Origin: a virus
Reading direction: 5' to 3' (one strand)
DNA: 24,110 bases
IMG/VR virus record: IMGVR_UViG_3300036715_001109
Span: 1-24,110 of that record
Shown: one piece after another, positions 13,005 through 20,548 of the stretch
Numbering within the stretch: position 1 is the stretch's first letter
Layout: every line of letters starts with the position of its first letter
The notes under the pieces: generated by a model
The model's database searches: none
Told to the model about the DNA's origin: nothing
The model's input: only the letters and a program-made list of their open reading frames with translations
Position numbers and translations under genes: made by a program

Positions 13005-14297
13005 ATGACAAACCTAGCAGTAGTACCAGTAACACCAATCACCCTAACACCTGAGCAATCAGAAGCCATCAACAGTTTAATGGGATTCCTATCTGACCCT
13101 TCACCAGACTCCCGATTCTTCACCTTAGCAGGCTTTGCAGGTACTGGCAAAACATTCTGTATGCGGGAAGTTGTTGCACGAAGTAAAAACAGCCGCGCAA
13201 AGTTCGCCTTCACCGCGCCAACAAACAAAGCAGCAAAGGTACTCCGCGCTATCACAGGGGAAGCACAGACAATTTTTTCCCTCTTGGGGCTTCGGATTGA
13301 CAAAACAGGGGAATTAAAGCAACTCGTTGTAGGGAAAGCTCCGCCTGACCTGTCCGACTATACAGCAATATTCGTGGATGAAGGTAGTATGGTGAATAAA
13401 AACCTGTTCAAACTCCTGCATGAGAAAGCAATCACTTACGACTTGAAGGTAATCTTCATGGGGGATGCGGCCCAGCTCCCCCCAGTAGGTGAAGCCTCCT
13501 CACCAATCTGGACGCAGGTCGAGAATTCCGCAAGCCTCACCAAGGTAATGCGGCATGATAACCAAATCCTAACCCTTGCTACTGAGTTGCGGGAAGTCAT
13601 GAACGACTTCTGCCCCTCCATTACAATCAAGTCCTCGCACTCGGAAAATCAAGGCGTCTGGAAGGTGGCTAAAAACCTTTTCAAGCAGTCAATCTACGAC
13701 GCTGCAGTCGCAGGTGACTTCTCTGACGGTAGTAAGTCCAAGGTGATTGCTTGGAGAAATGCTAGAGTGTCGGAATACAACATCCTGATACGCAATGCGA
13801 TATTTGGCGCAGCGGCGCAATCACAGCCATACATTAAAGGGGATAGAATTGTAGCCGCTGCGCCATGTATGCGTGGTGACGACCCACTCTTGACGACAGA
13901 CGAAGAAGCCATCGTAGAGGGGGCGATAGAGTGTAATCACCCACTGGAGCCAAAGTACCGTTGCAGGGAATTGTCAGTCCGTACAGAAGCTAACAAACTT
14001 GTGCGGTTGCTGGTACTGCATGAAGACAGCGCTGAACGCTACGCACAAGATAGTGAAAAACTAGCCTATGATGCCAAGGCAACTCCAAGACTCTGGAAGA
14101 AGTTTTGGGAACACAAAGACCTATTCCATGACATCAAGTACGCCTACGCCCTCACAGCTCACCGTTCCCAGGGTTCGACGTATGAAAACGTCTGGGTAGA
14201 TTACCAAGACATCCTTATCAACCGTAATAGAAAGGAGGCATTTCAATGCCTGTATGTAGCCTGCACACGCCCAACAACGAAGTTGATTCTGGCGTGA
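13005..14297 (+). CDS. Dda/RecD2-like SF1 DNA helicase
   Basis: A 430-residue superfamily 1B helicase, 5'-3' by family. All main motifs are present: Walker A GFAGTGKT (43-50), motif Ia FTAPTNKAAKVL (69-80), motif II VDEGSM (124-129), motif III GDAAQLPPVGE (153-163), motif V TAHRSQGST (about 384-392), and motif VI YVACTR (417-422). The length is like T4 Dda and shorter than RecD. It probably unwinds DNA at the fork or origin, or remodels recombination intermediates with the Sak4-like and nuclease proteins downstream. AAAGGAAA precedes the ATG. Its last 52 bases overlap the next gene in another frame. Confidence 0.93.
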   Translation: MTNLAVVPVTPITLTPEQSEAINSLMGFLSDPSPDSRFFTLAGFAGTGKTFCMREVVARSKNSRAKFAFTAPTNKAAKVLRAITGEAQTIFSLLGLRIDKTGELKQLVVGKAPPDLSDYTAIFVDEGSMVNKNLFKLLHEKAITYDLKVIFMGDAAQLPPVGEASSPIWTQVENSASLTKVMRHDNQILTLATELREVMNDFCPSITIKSSHSENQGVWKVAKNLFKQSIYDAAVAGDFSDGSKSKVIAWRNARVSEYNILIRNAIFGAAAQSQPYIKGDRIVAAAPCMRGDDPLLTTDEEAIVEGAIECNHPLEPKYRCRELSVRTEANKLVRLLVLHEDSAERYAQDSEKLAYDAKATPRLWKKFWEHKDLFHDIKYAYALTAHRSQGSTYENVWVDYQDILINRNRKEAFQCLYVACTRPTTKLILA

Positions 14298-14497
14298 AAG
14301 TTCTGAAAGATGTTTGCATTTGCAACCTTTGCGGAAAGGAAATGAACTTCACCATGTCAGAGGATGGGGATAAAGTAACTGGAGTAACCTGCCCTTGCGG
14401 TAACGGGGCGCAGTTCAAGTACACTGATGGAGCTTTGTCTGAACAACGACATTACATAGCAGTTCTGTGGCGTCACTGGAAGAAAGTAGGAATATGA
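14246..14497 (+). CDS. Zinc-ribbon-like small protein, overlapping the helicase end
   Basis: An 83-residue protein with CICNLCGKEM (24-33) and a second Cys pair CPCG (49-52), a typical zinc-ribbon spacing. Charged and aromatic residues follow (HYIAVLWRHWKKVGI). The start is inside the helicase gene and is supported by a perfect AGGAGG (14233-14238), seven bases before ATG, so the 52-base overlap is probably real. It overlaps the following start as ATGA. Likely a nucleic-acid- or protein-interaction module; family unknown. Confidence 0.78.
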   Translation: MPVCSLHTPNNEVDSGVKVLKDVCICNLCGKEMNFTMSEDGDKVTGVTCPCGNGAQFKYTDGALSEQRHYIAVLWRHWKKVGI

Positions 14498-14682
14498 CTA
14501 TCATGCACGGGACTTTGTACGATGAGTACAGGAAGCGGCAAGGGGGTGTGCAAGGACGTGTCCCTACCTCCCCCTTGCCAGTTCATTTCAACCCCCATGC
14601 TGGCAGTGCGGAGGAGCTGAGAAAAGCTGTGAAGTATTTACAGGAATTGATAGCAGTCCTACCCCCACAGTTATGTAAGTAG
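14494..14682 (+). CDS. Hypothetical small protein, 62 aa
   Basis: Starts at the ATG overlapping the previous stop (ATGA), with AGTAGG upstream. The 62-residue product has an Arg/Gly/Pro-rich first half (YRKRQGGVQGRVPTSPLP) and a C-terminal helix (SAEELRKAVKYLQELIAVLP). No family is recognised. It is the last gene before a promoter-palindrome interval. Confidence 0.7.
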   Translation: MTIMHGTLYDEYRKRQGGVQGRVPTSPLPVHFNPHAGSAEELRKAVKYLQELIAVLPPQLCK

Positions 14683-14685
14683 TTG

Positions 14686-14714
14686 TTGCACTCTGGAGGG
14701 GAATTACCTATTAT
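14686..14714 (+). promoter_or_regulatory. Candidate promoter overlapping palindrome copy 6
   Basis: TTGCAC (14686-14691), exactly 17 bases, and TATTAT (14709-14714, five of six). The -10 shares its last four bases with the left arm of the 40-bp palindrome, so a protein on the palindrome would cover the promoter start region. Confidence 0.5.
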
Positions 14715-14750
14715 TAGGGTGTGTTACAAAATCGTAATGCGCCCTAATAA
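14711..14750. repeat. 40-bp palindromic element, copy 6
   Basis: Left arm TTATTAGGGTG, core TTACA-N5-GTAA, right arm GCGCCCTAATAA. It lies 27 bases before the start of the 14777 gene. Confidence 0.92.
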
Positions 14751-14776
14751 CGCAAAACAAACTGAAAGGAAATAAA

Positions 14777-14986
14777 ATGAGCGAAGTAGTGCAAGGAAGT
14801 ATCCAAATCTGGCGTCAGAAGTCCCTGGATGGCACAATCACACTGGACGAGATGCGGCAAGCCATCGCCGCAATCCGTAAGGAACGAGTCCAGGCATCAG
14901 AGAAATCCGCTGTATCCAGAGCCGCAAAAGCAAAAGCCACACCGATTGACGGTGACGCGCTGTTGCAAGGGTTTATGGAAATGTAA
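14777..14986 (+). CDS. Small helical protein with C-terminal LLQGFM motif, 69 aa
   Basis: A 69-residue charged helical protein. The middle (TITLDEMRQAIAAIRKERVQ) is amphipathic, the linker is Lys/Ala-rich, and the end is DGDALLQGFMEM. That end matches the tail ADQLLDGFM of the 10537 product, suggesting a shared short interaction peptide. AAAGGAAA precedes the ATG. The start of this type (IWRQKSLDGTITLDEM) is familiar among small phage proteins of unknown role. Confidence 0.78.
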   Translation: MSEVVQGSIQIWRQKSLDGTITLDEMRQAIAAIRKERVQASEKSAVSRAAKAKATPIDGDALLQGFMEM

Positions 14987-15027
14987 TCACTGCGTTGTTG
15001 CAGTACACTTGAAGGAGTTATAGAGAA

Positions 15028-15426
15028 ATGAAAGTTACACATACAGTAAACGCAACCGTACACCTCAGATTAAATGCAGAAGGTACCCCCAGATTCCTTA
15101 TAACTACTTCCCCTGGGATGGAGGTGTTTTACGGGAAGTTCCATTTTGTTTTCCCCCTGACAATTGAATACGACTACCGAGAAGCTATTATAGGTGAAAT
15201 TGACGCGCTTCAAAAAGAAATTAAAGCGTTCGAAGACGCAGCTGGAGTTAAAATGTCGTATTTAACTGAAGAGGAACGTAAAATTCTTTTAGAGCAAAGT
15301 AAAAAAACGTCCCAATCCCTTCAACTAATTTTGGATAGCTTGCCAGTTGAACACACCCCACAAGCTTGCGCCTCCGCCCAAGAGCCTTGCCCTATCCATT
15401 CCCCCGAAGGAGCCTACCAGCTATGA
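15028..15426 (+). CDS. Hypothetical protein, 132 aa
   Basis: The N-terminal half looks beta-rich (TVNATVHLRLNAEGTPRFLI), and the centre is a charged helix (IIGEIDALQKEIKAFEDAAG). The C-terminal 25 residues are Cys/Pro-rich and probably unfolded. AAGGAG lies upstream of the ATG, and a short ACTGC/GCAGT hairpin (14989-15004) sits in the gap before it. Its stop overlaps the nuclease start (ATGA). Not recognised. Confidence 0.78.
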   Translation: MKVTHTVNATVHLRLNAEGTPRFLITTSPGMEVFYGKFHFVFPLTIEYDYREAIIGEIDALQKEIKAFEDAAGVKMSYLTEEERKILLEQSKKTSQSLQLILDSLPVEHTPQACASAQEPCPIHSPEGAYQL

Positions 15427-16475
15427 GTAAAGACCAATACGGAAACTTCCGCCCAATGTTTCCCCACACAATTGACAGCACCATCCTATCAACCTTCCGT
15501 GCCTGCCCTCAGAAATTCCTGTGGCAGTATGTCGAGCATTGGAAATCCCGCAGCCCTTCCGTCCACCTAATTGCAGGAGGGGCTTTCGCCAGTGGCATCG
15601 AAGCCGCCCGTAACGCTTTCTACGTTGAAGGGCACTCCGCAGAAGACGCTGAAGCCCTTGGCCTAATCGCGCTACTGGCTCACTACGGCGACTTCGTTGA
15701 CCCAACAGGCAGTGCTAAGTCCCCCGAACGTATGGCAGGGGCATTGGAGTTTTACTTCTCGCAATACCCCTTGGGTGCTGATGGTGCAGAGCCAATCACC
15801 CTTGCAAATGGTCAGCGTGGAATTGAATTTTCATTTGCAGAACCACTGGCAATCAATCACCCTGTTACAGGTGACCCACTCCTGTACACTGGCCGTTCAG
15901 ATATGATAGCGGAACGTGCAGGCGGCATCTACATCTACGACGAGAAGACAACCTCCTCACTCGGTGCAAGCTGGGGTCGCCAGTGGGAAATGCGCTCGCA
16001 GTTCACAGGATACATCTGGGCAGCCCGTAAGCAAGGCATTGTCACGAATGGGGCGATTGTCAGGGGTGTAAGTATCCTCAAGACAAAGTACGACACGATG
16101 GAAGTACAAACCTATCGCGGTCAGCATGAAATTGACATATGGGAAAAACAAGCCCTGCGTGATATCACACGGATGAAGCAAATGTGGGAAGAAGGTTACT
16201 GGGACAGAAACCTGGACAATGCCTGCAATGACTACGGTGGATGTTCCTTCACCCAAGTATGCAAATCACGTGAACCAGCTGACTGGCTACCAGTGAACTT
16301 CGAGAAGCGCGTCTGGGACCCTTTGCTTCGCCGAGAAACTTCAGTGGCCGACTACGAAGCCTCTTGGGGTCACGTCCGTGATGCTGATGAACCACCTGCA
16401 CAAGGCCTAGCACCAACTCCAACTGGTAACGGTGACGACCTTATGCAGGAACTCACTGGCATGGGAAGTTTCTAA
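15423..16475 (+). CDS. PD-(D/E)XK nuclease with Cas4/AddB-like cysteines
   Basis: A 350-residue nuclease of the RecB/Cas4 type. It has STFRACPQKFLWQY at the start (23-36), GRSD (157-160), the catalytic YDEKTT (172-177, Asp-Glu-Lys) and QFTGYIWAA (193-201), the family's motif order. Four cysteines (C28, then C268, C274 and C280 in NACNDYGGCSFTQVC) are placed as in proteins that hold a 4Fe-4S cluster near the nuclease site. The start at 15423 gives ATGA overlap with the preceding gene and has AAGGAG upstream. It probably processes DNA ends for phage recombination along with the helicase and Sak4-like protein; the iron-sulfur cluster is inferred. Confidence 0.88.
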   Translation: MSKDQYGNFRPMFPHTIDSTILSTFRACPQKFLWQYVEHWKSRSPSVHLIAGGAFASGIEAARNAFYVEGHSAEDAEALGLIALLAHYGDFVDPTGSAKSPERMAGALEFYFSQYPLGADGAEPITLANGQRGIEFSFAEPLAINHPVTGDPLLYTGRSDMIAERAGGIYIYDEKTTSSLGASWGRQWEMRSQFTGYIWAARKQGIVTNGAIVRGVSILKTKYDTMEVQTYRGQHEIDIWEKQALRDITRMKQMWEEGYWDRNLDNACNDYGGCSFTQVCKSREPADWLPVNFEKRVWDPLLRRETSVADYEASWGHVRDADEPPAQGLAPTPTGNGDDLMQELTGMGSF

Positions 16476-16477
16476 CC

Positions 16478-16837
16478 ATGGCCAAGTCCTTGCCCTACCT
16501 CCGCCACTTCTTCCTCGGAAGTAAACACCTAGGAACTGGTGAATGTGCTTACCAGCAATTCCACGGGCACAATGAACCGCCGCAGTCACTACTATTCATG
16601 TGCCCTGTGTGTGGTGAAGTCTGGGCAAGGCTTCCAGTAATCTCTATTGCTACTGGAAAAACCATGCGCTGGGCAGCTTTGCACATACCCTGCGCCCTGC
16701 ACCCAGAGGGGCGGTTACTTCCAGCAGGTAGCCTTTCTGTGGACTGGGTACAGGGCTTAGTCGAATCCATGCCTGATGAAGTTGTCAGATTGGAGTTCCA
16801 AACTCTTATGAAGCATTACCAAGGAGAACTATCATGA
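16478..16837 (+). CDS. Small zinc-ribbon-like protein, 119 aa
   Basis: A 119-residue protein with MCPVCGEVWARLPV (41-54), one CxxC pair, and further single cysteines (C23, C72) that could complete a zinc site. The C-terminal half is helical (WVQGLVESMPDEVVRLEFQT). It starts two bases after the nuclease stop and overlaps the next gene by four. This CPxCGEVWA arrangement occurs in phage hypothetical proteins; no activity is known to me. Confidence 0.8.
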   Translation: MAKSLPYLRHFFLGSKHLGTGECAYQQFHGHNEPPQSLLFMCPVCGEVWARLPVISIATGKTMRWAALHIPCALHPEGRLLPAGSLSVDWVQGLVESMPDEVVRLEFQTLMKHYQGELS

Positions 16838-17025
16838 TGCTTTGGGTATACGGTGCAGGGCTACTAGCCATTGGTGTATGGTTTGTAGGGCTTCTAGCCA
16901 TGTACGCAGTTCTAGGGGCTTTCAGCAAATGGGAAGCCAACGTCATGCGCAAGCACTATGACGAAATAGAAGCTGTTGAAATTTTACGACAATCACTTAA
17001 CTCACAAAGGAATCACAATGACTGA
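16834..17025 (+). CDS. Small membrane protein, 63 aa
   Basis: Residues 3-31 form one long or two short hydrophobic segments (VYGAGLLAIGVWFVGLLAMY), followed by a charged cytoplasmic-type tail (KWEANVMRKHYDEIEAVEIL). AAGGAG precedes the ATG, which overlaps the previous stop. Its end overlaps the Sak4-like start by eight bases. Role unknown. Confidence 0.75.
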   Translation: MMLWVYGAGLLAIGVWFVGLLAMYAVLGAFSKWEANVMRKHYDEIEAVEILRQSLNSQRNHND

Positions 17026-17893
17026 ACTTACCCAACAACCAGCTACGGCTACGACTACGGCTGAAAACAAATCCCTACTCCCAGGCCCTAACGTCCTCTT
17101 GATGGGGCCAGCTGGTACGGGCAAAACCCACAGCATTGGGTCGCTAGTTGATGCTGGCGTGGAAGTCTTCTACCTAGGCCTAGAGCCTGGACTGGAATCA
17201 CTCCTTGGTTACTGGACTGACAAGGGCAAAGAAGTCCCAGCTAACCTCCATTGGCATCAGTTAGCCGCGCCTCGTGCATCCTTCCTGGATATGATTGACA
17301 GTGCGACGAAGATAAACACTATGGGACTGGACTCCCTTGCCAAGATGTCCGACCCCAAGCGTTCTAACCATAACCAATTCATCAAGCTCCTGGAAGCTCT
17401 CAATGACTTCCCAGATGACCGCACTAATACCAAGTTCGGCTGTGTTGACACATGGCTACCGAACAGGGCAATCGTCATGGACGGTATGGCAGGGCTTTCC
17501 CGTGCCGCAATGTCACTTGTTGTGGGGGGGAAGCCAGTGAAGAACCAAAGCGATTGGGGCATTGCAATGGATACAGTCGAGCGCATCCTCCGTATGCTCA
17601 CAGACAATTGCCGTTGCATGTTCGTCCTTATCGGTCACGTTGAACGGGAAACTGATGCAGTCCTTGGTGGTGTTAAAATCTCCCTCTCTGCCCTTGGTAA
17701 CAAACTTGGGCCGAAGATAACCCCTATGTTCTCTGACGTAATCCTCACAGTTCGTGAAGGTGCTAAGTTTACATGGTCAACTGGAAGTGCGCTTGCCGAT
17801 ACCAAGACTCGCAATCTGCCAATCGCTGAGGGTATCTCCCCTGACTTCGGATTGATTGTGAAGAAGTGGATTTCTCGTGGAGGTGCGCTATAA
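17018..17893 (+). CDS. Sak4-like RecA-fold ATPase
   Basis: A 291-residue AAA_24/Sak4-type protein: a RecA-core ATPase that in phages supports single-strand annealing or strand exchange. Walker A is GPAGTGKT (30-37) after a strand NVLLM. Walker B AIVMDGM carries Asp155, and a sensor-like VLIGHVERE lies at 203-211. The first 24 residues are a Thr/Ala-rich flexible tail. The start at 17018 is chosen for its AAAGG ribosome site; an in-frame TTG upstream lies inside the preceding gene. Neighbouring helicase, nuclease, SSB candidate and polymerase fit a recombination-dependent replication set. Confidence 0.87.
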   Translation: MTELTQQPATATTTAENKSLLPGPNVLLMGPAGTGKTHSIGSLVDAGVEVFYLGLEPGLESLLGYWTDKGKEVPANLHWHQLAAPRASFLDMIDSATKINTMGLDSLAKMSDPKRSNHNQFIKLLEALNDFPDDRTNTKFGCVDTWLPNRAIVMDGMAGLSRAAMSLVVGGKPVKNQSDWGIAMDTVERILRMLTDNCRCMFVLIGHVERETDAVLGGVKISLSALGNKLGPKITPMFSDVILTVREGAKFTWSTGSALADTKTRNLPIAEGISPDFGLIVKKWISRGGAL

Positions 17894-18213
17894 TGGATGA
17901 ACTTCAAGTCGTCGTCAACATGGTGAAGACCATACCAACACTTGCAGTCTGGGTATTGGCAGGTCTTTTGCTCTACAAGGTCACTGTAATCGGGTCAATC
18001 TTTGGGATATTGAAGCTCCTCATAAACAGAGCCTTTGAGTGGCACACAAAGCCTAAGCAACTTAAACTCTATGACAGATGTATCAACATAGAAACTTACA
18101 ATGCACTGGAAGTGCAAATCAAACGTCTTAGTACTTCTAGCTATATTCATATGTCAGATGTGCGTAAGCTGGAAGCATGGCTGGACACCGTAAGGGAGGG
18201 GGAAGGTAAATGA
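17893..18213 (+). CDS. Membrane-anchored hypothetical protein, 106 aa
   Basis: Starts at the ATG overlapping the Sak4-like stop (TAATG) with GGAGG upstream. Residues about 10-45 are strongly hydrophobic (IPTLAVWVLAGLLLYKVTVI, then a second stretch IFGILKLLI). The rest is a charged, helical cytoplasmic-type domain (YNALEVQIKRLSTSSYIHMS). One or two membrane spans are likely. Unknown function. Confidence 0.75.
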   Translation: MDELQVVVNMVKTIPTLAVWVLAGLLLYKVTVIGSIFGILKLLINRAFEWHTKPKQLKLYDRCINIETYNALEVQIKRLSTSSYIHMSDVRKLEAWLDTVREGEGK

Positions 18214-18395
18214 CTTCAATCAAAACAATGTTACTCCAGCTAGAGGGTCTACTAGGCACAAAAGACCTTAATGACTGGGAATACAATTTTGTGGACTCCA
18301 TGATGGAGAAGTCACAACGAGGTGGGGTTACCGCAACACTCAGTAGTAAGCAGGTGGAGGTCATAGGCAAAATCTGGTCAAAACATTTTGCCTAG
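18210..18395 (+). CDS. Small hypothetical protein, 61 aa
   Basis: A 61-residue protein: MTSIKTMLLQLEGLLGTKDL, then LNDWEYNFVDSMMEKSQRGG and LSSKQVEVIGKIWSKHFA. The pattern of a WE...F helix followed by LSxKQxExIxKIWxKHF is familiar from phage proteins as a small helical module, sometimes as the end of larger proteins. A GGAGG-rich ribosome site and ATGA overlap support the start. Last gene of the operon before a promoter-bearing gap. Confidence 0.8.
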   Translation: MTSIKTMLLQLEGLLGTKDLNDWEYNFVDSMMEKSQRGGVTATLSSKQVEVIGKIWSKHFA

Positions 18396-18424
18396 CTCAC
18401 TAACTACAGTTATTAAAATAGTAG

Positions 18425-18483
18425 TTGCAAACTGAAAAACCCTATGTAATCATAGCCTCACTCGCACAAAACACCGTGTGAGG
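18425..18483 (+). promoter_or_regulatory. Possible promoter and 5' hairpin before the 18547 gene
   Basis: TTGCAAACT (18425-18433) repeats the -35 region of the 11332 promoter. The expected -10 position has only TAATCA. An inverted repeat CCTCAC/GTGAGG (18456-18461 with 18478-18483) follows at the place where the other two promoters carry one. The 151-base gap otherwise shows nothing. Confidence 0.33.
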
Positions 18484-18546
18484 ACTAGCAGTAAACCGTT
18501 GCTCTTAACCCTTAGCTCTTTAGCTTAACTTTTAAAGGAAATCAAA

Positions 18547-18993
18547 ATGTCATTCGATGCTCAAGCTTTTTTAGATTCTTCAGTTGTAGGCGCTAACGAT
18601 ACCAAAGTTGTTCCAGTTCCAGTAGGTGAATACATGGGTATCATTGAAAAAATCGCACCACGTCAATGGCAGTCAAAAGATGGTACATCCTCTGGTGTTG
18701 CATTGGACATCTTCTGGCTGGTTGAAGATGAAAACGTCAAGCAATACCTTGGCCGTGAAACAGTAACATGCAAGCAAGGCCTGATGTTGGATACCACTCC
18801 AGCTGGCGCTTTGGATATGTCCAAAGGTAAAAACATTGGCCTTGGCCGTCTGCGTGAAGCTGTTGGCGCAAATGACCCTTCAGCACCATTTTCGTTCGGA
18901 ATGTTGCCAGGTTTGTCTGCTAAAATCAGCGTTTCACACCGCATCAATGGCGAAGACACATTCGCTGAGGTAAAAGGTGTAGCTAAGCTGTAA
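18547..18993 (+). CDS. Putative ssDNA-binding protein (DUF669-like)
   Basis: A 148-residue, beta-rich protein. PVPVGEYMGIIEKIAPRQWQ (23-42), then DGTSSGVALDIFWLVEDE and a final SAKISVSHRINGEDTFAEVK give the alternating strands of an OB-fold-like protein. The layout resembles phage DUF669-type ssDNA-binding proteins encoded beside recombinases and polymerases. A helical segment with GLGRLREAVG lies between. The gene has AAAGGAAA, a possible own promoter and its own terminators, as expected for a protein needed in large amounts. No diagnostic active-site motif exists, so the function is inferred from outline and neighbours. Confidence 0.65.
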   Translation: MSFDAQAFLDSSVVGANDTKVVPVPVGEYMGIIEKIAPRQWQSKDGTSSGVALDIFWLVEDENVKQYLGRETVTCKQGLMLDTTPAGALDMSKGKNIGLGRLREAVGANDPSAPFSFGMLPGLSAKISVSHRINGEDTFAEVKGVAKL

Positions 18994-19025
18994 GCTCTAA
19001 ACCGTAACTTGTAGTCTGTACCAAG

Positions 19026-19057
19026 CCCAGAGGACTTTCTTCTCTGGGTGTTTTCCC
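19026..19057 (+). terminator. First intrinsic terminator after the 18547 gene
   Basis: CCCAGAG (19026-19032) pairs with CTCTGGG (19042-19048) around a 9-base loop, followed by TGTTTTCC. The T-run is short, so efficiency may be partial. Confidence 0.65.
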
Positions 19058-19116
19058 TAACTGAACGCCTTTTGGCCAGTGCTTATACATGAAAATCTTA
19101 ATCAAACATACAATAC

Positions 19117-19150
19117 ACCCAGTCAGCTACTTTGCTATCTGGGTTTTTTT
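19117..19150 (+). terminator. Second, stronger intrinsic terminator
   Basis: ACCCAG (19117-19122) pairs with CTGGGT (19139-19144), with an inner AGC/GCT stem, followed by a run of seven T (19144-19150). It comes 25 bases before the methyltransferase gene, which therefore depends on readthrough or on a promoter not seen here. Confidence 0.88.
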
Positions 19151-19174
19151 ACGTCTATTCAAAAAGGAAGCTGT

Positions 19175-20548
19175 ATGCAAATCGTAGATTCCAAGAAACT
19201 AATTATAACAAAAGACAGACAGCGGAAGGAATTCTCCCCTGAAGCCATTGGGGAACTGTCTGAAACAATTCGCAGCAAAGGCCTCATGCACGCTGTTGTA
19301 GTACGGGAAACTCCTGAAGGCCTAGTCCTCGTTGCAGGTGAGCGCAGGTTAAAAGCGATTGAAGATATGGAAATGCTGGGCGGTAAGCTCCGCTACAACG
19401 GTCAAGACATCCCTTCTGGCTTTGTCCCTTATGTCACCCTAGGGCAACTCACACCACTGCAAGCTGAGGAAGCCGAACTCGACGAAAACTTGCACAGAAA
19501 GGATTTAACTTGGCAGGAAAGTGCGGCGGCTATGGCAAAGCTCCACCGTATCCGTTCACAGCAAGCTCAGGAAGAAGGTCGCATCCACACGGTAGCTGAT
19601 ACTGCAATGGAAATCAAAGGGCGTAGTGATGGTTCATACCAGGACTCTGTCCGCAAAGACTTGATTGTAGCAAAGCACTTGGACAACCCTGAAGTAGCGA
19701 AAGCGAAATCCGCGGAAGAGGCCTTCAAAATCCTCAAGCGCCAAGAAATAACTCAAAAGAACATCGAACACGCTGCCACTGTAGGTAAGACATTTTCCTC
19801 CTTCCTGCACCAAGTTCACAACGTCGACTGCTTGGAATGGATGGCAACTTGCCAAGCTGAGCAATTCGATGTAATCCTCACAGACCCGCCCTATGGCATG
19901 GGTGCTGACACTTTCGGTGATGGGGGTGATGGCAGACTTGCTAACAACGAACACCACTACAAGGATGACTACGAACACTTCCATGCCCTTATGACTAAGT
20001 GGACTGCACTATCCTATCGTGTGGCAAAGTCAGAAGCCCATGCCTATGTTTTCTGTGACTTGGACAACTTCCACGAACTCAAAGCTATGATGCAAGCAGC
20101 TGGCTGGTACGTTTTCCGCACTCCGTTTGTCTGCACTAAACCAAACTCTGGCCGCGTACCACTCCCCTTCGAAGGTCCTCGTCGCCAGTACGAACTCATC
20201 CTGTACGCAATCAAAGGTCACAAGAAAATCACAGCCATCTACCCAGATGTCATAACTACATTCCAAGATGCAGGCCTCCAACATGGCGCGCAGAAGCCAG
20301 TTGCGCTGTATGAAAACCTGCTTACGCGTAGCGTTCGTGCTGGTGACAGCGTGCTTGATTCCTTCGGCGGCAGTGGAACTCTCCTCCCTGCCGCGCATAA
20401 CTTAAAGTGCAAAGCCACTGTGCTTGAAAAGTCCCCTGAATACTACGGGATTTGCCTCAAGCGTCTAAATGCCCTGACAGATGGCTCACCAGCACTTGAC
20501 GGTGAAGCTCTTGGCAATGAGTTGAAAAACTTACTAGGAGGACTCTAA
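19175..20548 (+). CDS. ParB-domain / DNA methyltransferase fusion
   Basis: A 457-residue fusion. Residues 1-110 are a ParB/Srx-like domain: SPEAIGELSETIRSKGLMHA, then AGERRLKAIE (GERR at 55-58) and ENLHRKDLTWQE. Residues 111-205 are helical, like the ParB middle domain. Residues 212-440 are a methyltransferase with catalytic DPPYGMG (237-243), GAQKP (371-375) and the cofactor loop FGGSGT (397-402). DPPY ahead of the SAM-binding motif is the beta-class order, giving N6-adenine or N4-cytosine methylation. The start has AAGGAAG upstream. The stop overlaps the polymerase start (TAATG). Phages use such enzymes against host restriction; no cognate restriction gene is present. Confidence 0.9.
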   Translation: MQIVDSKKLIITKDRQRKEFSPEAIGELSETIRSKGLMHAVVVRETPEGLVLVAGERRLKAIEDMEMLGGKLRYNGQDIPSGFVPYVTLGQLTPLQAEEAELDENLHRKDLTWQESAAAMAKLHRIRSQQAQEEGRIHTVADTAMEIKGRSDGSYQDSVRKDLIVAKHLDNPEVAKAKSAEEAFKILKRQEITQKNIEHAATVGKTFSSFLHQVHNVDCLEWMATCQAEQFDVILTDPPYGMGADTFGDGGDGRLANNEHHYKDDYEHFHALMTKWTALSYRVAKSEAHAYVFCDLDNFHELKAMMQAAGWYVFRTPFVCTKPNSGRVPLPFEGPRRQYELILYAIKGHKKITAIYPDVITTFQDAGLQHGAQKPVALYENLLTRSVRAGDSVLDSFGGSGTLLPAAHNLKCKATVLEKSPEYYGICLKRLNALTDGSPALDGEALGNELKNLLGGL

